Positions 1-6,082 of a stretch of 6,082 nucleotides of DNA are shown in pieces. This stretch comes from Candidatus Symbiothrix sp. GTDB lineage: Bacteria; Bacteroidota; Bacteroidia; Bacteroidales; Azobacteroidaceae. Position 1 is the stretch's first letter, and every line of letters starts with the position of its first letter. The translations under genes and the position numbers were made by a program. The notes below the pieces were generated by a model. The model searched no databases and was not told the DNA's origin. It saw only the letters and a program-made list of their open reading frames with translations. The stretch lies in the NCBI GenBank assembly GCA_031270525.1, contig JAISXN010000172.1, forward strand, positions 1 to 6,082, given 5' to 3'.

Positions 1-1163
<1,163 letters not shown>

Positions 1164-1191
1164 TTAAAATATAATAATATGAAAAATGTAA

Positions 1192-1235
1192 AAAGCTTCC
1201 TTATGAACATGCTTTAAGATTCACAAAGAAGCATG
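1192..1235 (-). other. inverted repeats in the atpD leader with competing pairings
   Basis: On the minus strand, CATGCTT (1235-1229) is followed by its exact complement AAGCATG (1214-1208), a 7-bp stem with a 14-base loop. The middle arm overlaps AAAGC (1215-1211), which can instead pair with GCTTT (1196-1192), a 5-bp stem that runs into a T run. The first arm also holds GCTTC (1232-1228), complementary to GAAGC (1199-1195). The three segments therefore compete for partners. The stems are short, and the inferred start site near 1229-1233 may cut off part of the first arm, so a regulatory role is only a possibility. The repeat itself is read directly. Confidence 0.3.
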
Positions 1236-1236
1236 G

Positions 1237-1268
1237 CAAAATTACTATTTACATTTTCAATATGCAAG
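1237..1268 (-). promoter_or_regulatory. probable atpD promoter (Bacteroidota -33/-7 type)
   Basis: Read on the minus strand, bases 1244-1237 are TAATTTTG, an exact match to the Bacteroidota -7 consensus TAnnTTTG. Twenty bases upstream, 1268-1265 read CTTG, which matches three of the four bases of the -33 element TTTG. Transcription would start near 1229-1233 and give an atpD leader of about 70 bases. The spacing is one base longer than the ideal 19, and an 8-base match with four fixed letters besides TA can occur by chance in AT-rich DNA. The position just upstream of atpD supports it. The start site is inferred. Confidence 0.55.
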
Positions 1269-1280
1269 AAATCCATGAAC

Positions 1281-1311
1281 TTTTTTGAATATTTCTTCAA
1301 ATTTTTTGAAT
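1281..1311. repeat. direct repeat TTTTTTGAAT, two copies 21 bases apart, with an inverted TTCAA between
   Basis: TTTTTTGAAT occurs at 1281-1290 and again at 1302-1311, exactly 21 bases apart, about two helical turns. Between them TTCAA (1296-1300) lies inverted relative to the TTGAA cores at 1285-1289 and 1306-1310. The second copy contains the -33 element of the plus-strand promoter. A further TTCAA sits at 1256-1260, near the inferred atpD -33 element. This could be an operator for a regulator of the lipoprotein operon, but the region is very AT-rich and chance cannot be excluded. Confidence 0.35.
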
Positions 1312-1335
1312 CACAAAAAAGAACATGTATCTTTG
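1305..1335 (+). promoter_or_regulatory. strong Bacteroidota promoter for the lipoprotein-rsmG-MBL-gcvP unit
   Basis: TTTG at 1305-1308 is followed after exactly 19 bases by TATCTTTG at 1328-1335. This is a full match to the Bacteroidota consensus TTTG-N19-TAnnTTTG used by the primary sigma factor of the phylum. Transcription is inferred to start near 1339-1343, leaving a leader of about 20-35 bases before the lipoprotein start codon, too short for a riboswitch. No comparable promoter was seen ahead of the next three genes, so this one probably serves all four. Confidence 0.8.
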
Positions 1336-1362
1336 TAGCTCGAAAATTAACTATTATTATTT

Positions 1363-2220
1363 ATGACTTATAAATTAATGAAAAAAGTAATTAACCGGTA
1401 TATCGTATTGAATATTATGCTTTTGTTTTTTTGCGCATCTTGCAACTGGAATAAGACAAAAACTGCGGACGATACAATTTCTTTCGATACTATACGTATT
1501 GATGAGGTGCATCCTTCGGAAAATATCAATTCAAATGTCAATATTAGCTGTCATTTGAACATTTCCTTTATTTATCCGGATTCTTACAGCGATGTTGATA
1601 AACTGCACAAGTTACAGTCCGCTTTCATCGAACGGATGTTTTCCATGAAATATGCCGGTCTGTCTCCTCGACAAGCAGTAGATAGTTTTAGAACACAGTA
1701 CATTAAAGATTTTCAAGGTGAAAAATTCTCCGATGAAGACTACGATCTGGAGGACGAAAGCGGTTTCCAATATCATTTGGATTTGAAGAATGAAATTACT
1801 TACAACGGAAACAACTTGATTTCTTTTTTGGTTGAAAATGAGATTTTTGAAGGTGGCGCTCACGGCGCTCACAGCATTTGCGGATACGTAATTGACTTGA
1901 ATACAGGCGAATATATCACAGAAGATTCTTTTGCCGGAACTGATTATAAAAAGAATCTATCGGAGATTATCGTTAAAAAAATTGCCGAAGCCAATAAAGT
2001 CAGTGACCCCAAACAATTGGAAGACATGGGTTATAACAACATTGATGATATTGTTCCCAATGGAAATTTTACCATCGACGCGGAAGGAATCACATACTAT
2101 TTCAATGAGTATGAGATAGCTTCTTATTTCATCGGAATAACGAAAGTTTTTATTCCTTACGAAGAGTTGAATATTTTTATTACGGACGATAATCCGATTG
2201 CTGCTTTGGCAAAATTATAA
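1363..2220 (+). CDS. DUF4163/DUF3298 domain lipoprotein, envelope-located
   Basis: This is a predicted exported lipoprotein of unknown function, 285 residues. A basic N-terminus (KKVINR, 7-12) and hydrophobic stretch (13-23) lead to a lipobox-like CASC with Cys27 as the probable lipidated residue; the -3 position is Cys rather than the usual Leu. No acidic export signal follows the cysteine (NWNKTK), so the periplasmic face is a guess. Residues about 55-155 fit a DUF4163-like region and 160-272 a DUF3298-like region. The latter has the family hallmark EGGAHG (163-168) and the ending GITYYFNEYEIASYFIGITKV followed by IPYEEL. In Bacillus RsiV this domain pair binds lysozyme, but no anti-sigma segment is present here, so that role should not be carried over. 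ATG at 1378 gives MKKVINRY, a more typical signal-peptide start, and is a real alternative to 1363. The gene appears AT-richer than atpD and gcvP. It ends 2 bases before rsmG. Confidence 0.85.
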   Translation: MTYKLMKKVINRYIVLNIMLLFFCASCNWNKTKTADDTISFDTIRIDEVHPSENINSNVNISCHLNISFIYPDSYSDVDKLHKLQSAFIERMFSMKYAGLSPRQAVDSFRTQYIKDFQGEKFSDEDYDLEDESGFQYHLDLKNEITYNGNNLISFLVENEIFEGGAHGAHSICGYVIDLNTGEYITEDSFAGTDYKKNLSEIIVKKIAEANKVSDPKQLEDMGYNNIDDIVPNGNFTIDAEGITYYFNEYEIASYFIGITKVFIPYEELNIFITDDNPIAALAKL

Positions 2221-2222
2221 AA

Positions 2223-2843
2223 ATGGAGATAATCGAAAAATATTTCCCCGAATTGACGGAAAGACAAAAGTCCCAATTTACATTACTATACGATTTATAT
2301 ACCGGTTGGAACTCAAAAATCAACCTGATTTCGAGGAAAGACATTGAAAATTTATACGAGAAGCACATCCTTCACTCTCTGGGAATTGCACAGGTCATCC
2401 GGTTTACCGACCGCTCTGCCGTTTTGGACGTAGGTACAGGGGGCGGTTTTCCCGGAATTCCTTTAGCGATATTATTTCCCAAAGTTTGCTTCCTTTTGAT
2501 AGACGGTATCGGGAAAAAAATCAAAGCGGCGAAAGACATAGCAAAACAAATTGGTCTGGAAAACGTTGAATGTAAACAAGAAAGAGTGGAAGACGAAAAA
2601 GCGCAATTTGATTTTGTCGTCAGCCGCGCGGTAATGCCTTTGCCGGATTTGCTGAAAACGGCGAAAAAAAATATCGTCAAAGACCAACAAAACGCAATAC
2701 CTAACGGTTTTTTATGTTTAAAAGGGGGAGATTTGCAAGAAGAGTTAAAACCATTTAAAAATAAAGTTATCATATACGAATTGCAAGATTATTTTGAGGA
2801 GGAATTTTTTCACACGAAAAAGGTAATATATATATCTGTGTAA
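2223..2843 (+). CDS. rsmG: 16S rRNA (guanine-527 N7) methyltransferase RsmG
   Basis: RsmG (formerly GidB) transfers a methyl group from S-adenosylmethionine to N7 of G527 in the 530 loop of 16S rRNA; loss of this enzyme gives low-level streptomycin resistance in several bacteria. The product has 206 residues, a normal length. Visible family signatures are WNSKINLISRKD (29-40), HILHSL (48-53), the SAM-binding motif I VLDVGTGGGFPGIPLA (67-82), the acidic strand end LLID (91-94) followed by KKIKAAKDIAKQIGL, the ERVED segment (120-124) and DFVVSRAV (130-137). The start is fixed by the usual N-terminal spacing and lies 2 bases after the lipoprotein stop (TAA AA ATG), which suggests translational coupling. 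No Shine-Dalgarno motif is visible. Two A runs (2514-2520 and 2664-2671) occur in frame and do not disrupt the reading frame. Confidence 0.97.
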   Translation: MEIIEKYFPELTERQKSQFTLLYDLYTGWNSKINLISRKDIENLYEKHILHSLGIAQVIRFTDRSAVLDVGTGGGFPGIPLAILFPKVCFLLIDGIGKKIKAAKDIAKQIGLENVECKQERVEDEKAQFDFVVSRAVMPLPDLLKTAKKNIVKDQQNAIPNGFLCLKGGDLQEELKPFKNKVIIYELQDYFEEEFFHTKKVIYISV

Positions 2844-2884
2844 AGATTTTACTGTACAAAAACCATTATAAAATAACTAAATAT

Positions 2885-3523
2885 ATGCTAAAAATAAAAG
2901 TTTTTGTTTTCAATCCGATTCAAGAAAACACTTATCTTCTGTATGACGAAACAAAAGAAGCAGTTATCATTGACTGCGGCGCTTATACCGACGACGAAAA
3001 AAAGCAACTCTCGGATTTTATCAATGAAAAAAAGCTTAAGTTAAAACATGTTTTGAACACGCATCTGCATTTCGACCATATTTTAGGAAACAGTTTTCTT
3101 TACGAAACCTACGGATTGAAACCCGAATATAACCCGGCCGACGAAGCAATGCCCGGAGTGAAAGAAGGTATCGTAAAATTCGGAATCAACGCTTTTAAAT
3201 ATGATGTTGTTCTTGCTGAACAATACATTGACGATAAGGATATTATTTCTTTCGGAAACACCCGTTTGGAAGCCTTGTCAACGCCCGGACATTCACCCGG
3301 AAGCCTCTCATTTTATTCCGAAAAAGGCGCATGCGTTTTCACCGGCGACGCCTTGTTCCGGTTCGACCTCGGACGAACGGATTTGTGGGGCGGTGACTCC
3401 GAAGAACTATTACAATCCATTGAAAATAAACTATATACACTCCCCGGTGAAACGGTCGTTTATCCCGGACACGGGGAGCCTTCTGTTATCGACGAGGAAA
3501 TAGAATATAATCCATACGTATAA
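2885..3523 (+). CDS. MBL-fold metallohydrolase, small glyoxalase II-like (YcbL type)
   Basis: This is a cytoplasmic metallo-beta-lactamase-fold hydrolase of 212 residues, with no signal peptide. All expected metal ligands are visible: His60, His62, Asp64 and His65 in THLHFDH, His136 in TPGHSPGS, Asp155 in FTGDALF, and His196 in YPGHGEPS. The N-terminus FVFNPIQENTYLLYDE with IIDCGA (28-33), the GRTDLWGG segment (163-170) and the ending EIEYNPYV are typical of the small glyoxalase II-like group that includes YcbL. Such proteins lack the C-terminal substrate-binding domain of full glyoxalase II (about 250-260 residues), so a thioesterase activity on S-lactoylglutathione or another thiol ester is possible but not shown. 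The gene follows rsmG after 41 AT-rich bases with no clear promoter or hairpin, and lies 7 bases before gcvP. An antibiotic-resistance role is unlikely because the protein is not exported and belongs to a different subgroup. Confidence 0.93.
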   Translation: MLKIKVFVFNPIQENTYLLYDETKEAVIIDCGAYTDDEKKQLSDFINEKKLKLKHVLNTHLHFDHILGNSFLYETYGLKPEYNPADEAMPGVKEGIVKFGINAFKYDVVLAEQYIDDKDIISFGNTRLEALSTPGHSPGSLSFYSEKGACVFTGDALFRFDLGRTDLWGGDSEELLQSIENKLYTLPGETVVYPGHGEPSVIDEEIEYNPYV

Positions 3524-3530
3524 ATATATT

Positions 3531-6082
3531 ATGACAAACAATTTTGTAAACCGCCACATCGGCGTAAATAAAAAAGATGCGGAAAAAATGTTATCCGCTT
3601 TAGGCCTTTCAAGTTTGGAACAACTTATCGACGAAACGATTCCCCGGAATATCCGGTTAAAGCAACTGCCGGAACTTCCGGAAGCAATGACCGAACGCGA
3701 GTATTCCGAACATATTACCGAACTTGCCTCCCAAAACGAAGTTTTCACTTCCTATATCGGCATGGGCTGGTACGATACGGCAACACCTGCCGTAATCGTT
3801 CGTAATGTATTTGAAAATCCGGTTTGGTACACATCTTATACGCCCTATCAGGCTGAAATTTCTCAGGGAAGATTGGAAGCTCTTCTCAATTTCCAAACCA
3901 TGATTTGTGACCTAACCGCTTTGCCGTTAGCGAATTGCTCTCTGCTCGACGAAGCGACCGCCGCTGCCGAAGCCGCTCACATGTTTTTCGGCTCCAGAAG
4001 CCGCGAACAAGTTGCGAAAAATGCTAATATTTTGTTCGTCGATGAAAAAATCTTCGACTCGACATTTGCTGTGATACAAACCCGGACAATTCCTCATGGA
4101 ATCGAACTGCAAAAAGGCGATTATAAAACTTATGCTTTTACCGACAAAGTTTTCGGCGCTATCGTGCAATACCCTAATTCGGACGGTTCCGTAGAAAATT
4201 ACAAGGAATTTACAGCCCGCGCAACTGCTGCCGGAGTCAGGACGGCTGTTGCCGCCGACCTCTTAAGTCTTTGTATCTTAACGCCTCCCGGCGAATGGGG
4301 CGCAGACATCGTGTTCGGAAGTTCCCAACGTTTTGGAATCCCCATGTTTTACGGCGGACCTTCTGCCGCTTATATGGCTGCCAAAGACGACTACAAACGG
4401 ATTATCCCCGGAAGAATTATTGGTATTTCCAAAGACGCTTATGGGAAAACGGCTTACCGCATGGCTTTGCAAACCCGCGAACAACATATCAAGCGCGAAA
4501 AAGCGACTTCCAATATTTGCACCGCTCAGGCTTTATTAGCTACAATGGCGTCATTCTATGCCATTTATCATGGTCCGGACGGACTGAAAGAAATTGCGGA
4601 AAAAGTACACGCCCATGCGGGATTTTTGTCTGAGGAACTAAGTAATTTAGGTTATACTCAAGAAAATAAAAACTTCTTCGATACATTAAAAATCCGTTTG
4701 CCCAAAAAAGCTTCCATGAAAGTTTTGAAGGAAACCGCGCTTGACTGTAAAGTAAATCTTCGCTATTACGACAATCAGAGTGTCGGTATCAGCATTGACG
4801 AAACAACTCTGCCCGAAGATATCGGCGTACTTCTGTACATTTTTGCAACGGCTATCCAGTCGGAAAAAGCCTTGGACAAGGCAATTCCCTGCAAAACCTA
4901 TTTTGACGACCGTTTTCTGCGTACAAGCGCCTATCTGACGCATCCGGTATTCAATTCCTATCGTACGGAAACCGAATTGATGCGTTATATCAAACGATTG
5001 GAACGAAAAGATATATCTTTGGCTCACTCGATGATTTCCTTGGGTTCGTGCACCATGAAACTGAATGCGGCTGCCGAACTTTTGCCGCTTAACCTGCCCG
5101 GTCTGGCCAATATACATCCGTATGCGCCCAAAGAACAAACGGAAGGCTACCGGGAACTTATCGAAAACCTCTCGGATTATCTGACTACCATCACCGGTTT
5201 GCCGGGCATCAGTTTTCAACCCAATTCCGGTGCGGCAGGCGAATATGCAGGCTTGGTAACTATCCGCAAATTCCACGAATACAACGGACAAAAGCAACGA
5301 AATATCATTTTGATACCCGCTTCCGCTCATGGAACCAATCCGGCAAGCGCCGCCCAAGCCGGCTTCATTCCGGTCAACGTCAAGACCGATGAGTTGGGAA
5401 ATACCGATATCGGAGACTTGCAGGCAAAAGCCGTAGAATACAAAGATTCGCTGGCCGCTTTGATGATTACCTATCCATCTACTCACGGTATTTTCGAAAC
5501 AAATATCGTGGAAATATGTAAAATCATCCATGCCAACGGCGGACAAGTCTATATGGACGGCGCAAATATGAATGCCCAGGTTGGACTGACGAGTCCCGGT
5601 TTCATCGGCGCAGACGTTTGCCACCTGAATTTGCACAAAACATTTGCAATTCCTCACGGTGGAGGCGGTCCGGGTGAAGGTCCCATTTGCGTGGCGCGGC
5701 ATTTGATTCCTTTCCTGCCTTTCCATCCGGTTGAGGACGATTCTTTTCAGAATACCGTTGCTGCTTCGCCCTTCGGAAGCGCCGGAATTTTGCCCATTAC
5801 TTACGGATATATCCGTATGATGGGTGCGGAAGGATTAACCGATGCGACTCGCATTGCCATTTTGAATGCCAATTATTTAGCCCTGAAATTGGAAAAAGCG
5901 TACGGCGTCGTTTACAAAGGAGTACAAGGCAAAGTCGGACACGAATTGATTCTGGATTGCCGGAACCTCAAAGATTACGCGGGAACGACCGAGACAGATA
6001 TTGCCAAGCGGTTGATAGACTTCGGATTCCATGCTCCTACCTTATCTTTTCCGGTTCATGGAACATTGATGATCGAACCGAC
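3531..6082 (+). CDS. gcvP: glycine dehydrogenase (decarboxylating), glycine cleavage P-protein (partial, C-terminus beyond right edge)
   Basis: GcvP uses pyridoxal phosphate (PLP) to decarboxylate glycine and passes the aminomethyl group to lipoyl-GcvH; GcvT then forms 5,10-methylene-tetrahydrofolate. The frame is open from the ATG at 3531 to the right edge, 850 codons of a family of about 950. It is the single-chain form, with both halves fused. The N-terminal half shows RHIG (8-11), the SYIGMGWYDTATPAVI region, WYTSYTPYQAEISQGRLEAL, SLLDEATAAAEA, and MALQTREQHIKREKATSNICTAQ. The C-terminal, catalytic half has LGSCTMKLN (504-512), PNSGAAGEYAG (564-574), SAHGTNPASA (598-607), DGANMNAQ (676-683), and the PLP lysine Lys703 in NLHKTFAIPHGGGGPG. 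All expected motifs are intact. It starts 7 bases after the MBL hydrolase stop with no promoter between, so it is probably cotranscribed. No glycine riboswitch is possible in that gap. Neither gcvH nor gcvT lies upstream within the window. Confidence 0.98.
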   Translation, partial: MTNNFVNRHIGVNKKDAEKMLSALGLSSLEQLIDETIPRNIRLKQLPELPEAMTEREYSEHITELASQNEVFTSYIGMGWYDTATPAVIVRNVFENPVWYTSYTPYQAEISQGRLEALLNFQTMICDLTALPLANCSLLDEATAAAEAAHMFFGSRSREQVAKNANILFVDEKIFDSTFAVIQTRTIPHGIELQKGDYKTYAFTDKVFGAIVQYPNSDGSVENYKEFTARATAAGVRTAVAADLLSLCILTPPGEWGADIVFGSSQRFGIPMFYGGPSAAYMAAKDDYKRIIPGRIIGISKDAYGKTAYRMALQTREQHIKREKATSNICTAQALLATMASFYAIYHGPDGLKEIAEKVHAHAGFLSEELSNLGYTQENKNFFDTLKIRLPKKASMKVLKETALDCKVNLRYYDNQSVGISIDETTLPEDIGVLLYIFATAIQSEKALDKAIPCKTYFDDRFLRTSAYLTHPVFNSYRTETELMRYIKRLERKDISLAHSMISLGSCTMKLNAAAELLPLNLPGLANIHPYAPKEQTEGYRELIENLSDYLTTITGLPGISFQPNSGAAGEYAGLVTIRKFHEYNGQKQRNIILIPASAHGTNPASAAQAGFIPVNVKTDELGNTDIGDLQAKAVEYKDSLAALMITYPSTHGIFETNIVEICKIIHANGGQVYMDGANMNAQVGLTSPGFIGADVCHLNLHKTFAIPHGGGGPGEGPICVARHLIPFLPFHPVEDDSFQNTVAASPFGSAGILPITYGYIRMMGAEGLTDATRIAILNANYLALKLEKAYGVVYKGVQGKVGHELILDCRNLKDYAGTTETDIAKRLIDFGFHAPTLSFPVHGTLMIEP

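Noticed and set aside
2664..2671. An A8 run in rsmG that could promote slippage or programmed frameshifting.
   Set aside because: The annotated frame reads through to a normal family length and no overlapping functional frame follows, so it is more simply an AAA AAA AAT run of Lys-Lys-Asn codons.
2372..2773. A 133-codon minus-strand open frame.
   Set aside because: It is antisense to the SAM-binding core of rsmG, has no recognisable motif, and has no promoter or independent context.
2844..2884. A separate promoter or terminator between rsmG and the MBL hydrolase gene.
   Set aside because: The 41 bases are AT-rich but contain no TAnnTTTG box and no inverted repeat long enough for a terminator.
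3524..3530. A possible glycine riboswitch ahead of gcvP.
   Set aside because: The gap is only 7 bases and the preceding bases code for the conserved end of the MBL hydrolase, so there is no room for an aptamer.
4271..4633. A 120-codon plus-strand open frame out of phase with gcvP.
   Set aside because: The gcvP frame here encodes conserved P-protein motifs. The alternative frame gives a low-complexity, Arg- and Cys-rich product with no domain.
4686..5726. A 346-codon open frame on the minus strand.
   Set aside because: It lies wholly antisense to gcvP, whose family motifs run through the whole stretch in the plus frame. Its translation is rich in Cys, Phe and Gly without any recognisable domain, so it is a shadow frame.

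Overview
The window looks like ordinary chromosomal DNA from a Bacteroidota member, probably order Bacteroidales. The evidence is threefold. The 1161-1362 intergenic gap carries a perfect Bacteroidota-type promoter (TTTG, 19 bases, TAnnTTTG). Start codons are preceded by A/T-rich sequence with no Shine-Dalgarno motif. The AtpD and GcvP sequences have the character of that phylum: AtpD has the extra ~20 residues before its SQAT motif, and GcvP is a single-chain form. Genus cannot be fixed from the sequence alone.

Layout: bases 1-1160 (minus strand) hold the first 386 codons of atpD, the F1 ATP synthase beta subunit, which runs off the left edge. A 202-base divergent intergenic region (1161-1362) holds a probable atpD promoter and leader on the minus strand and a strong promoter on the plus strand. 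Four genes then follow on the plus strand with gaps of 2, 41 and 7 bases: a DUF4163/DUF3298-type lipoprotein (1363-2220), rsmG (2223-2843), an MBL-fold metallohydrolase resembling small glyoxalase II proteins (2885-3523), and gcvP (3531 to the right edge, 850 codons present). No internal terminator or strong internal promoter was seen, so these four are probably one transcription unit.

Function: the window is mostly housekeeping. It covers ATP synthesis, 16S rRNA methylation, a probable thioester or small-metabolite hydrolase, and the glycine decarboxylase (P-protein) of the glycine cleavage system. The least understood member is the lipoprotein, whose domain pair is known from the lysozyme-binding anti-sigma factor RsiV of Bacillus, but here it lacks an anti-sigma domain. 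No mobile element, CRISPR array, tRNA, rRNA or phage feature was found. I see no convincing novel system. The points most worth a second look are the lipoprotein, the repeated TTGAA/TTCAA motifs over its promoter, and possible alternative RNA pairings in the atpD leader.
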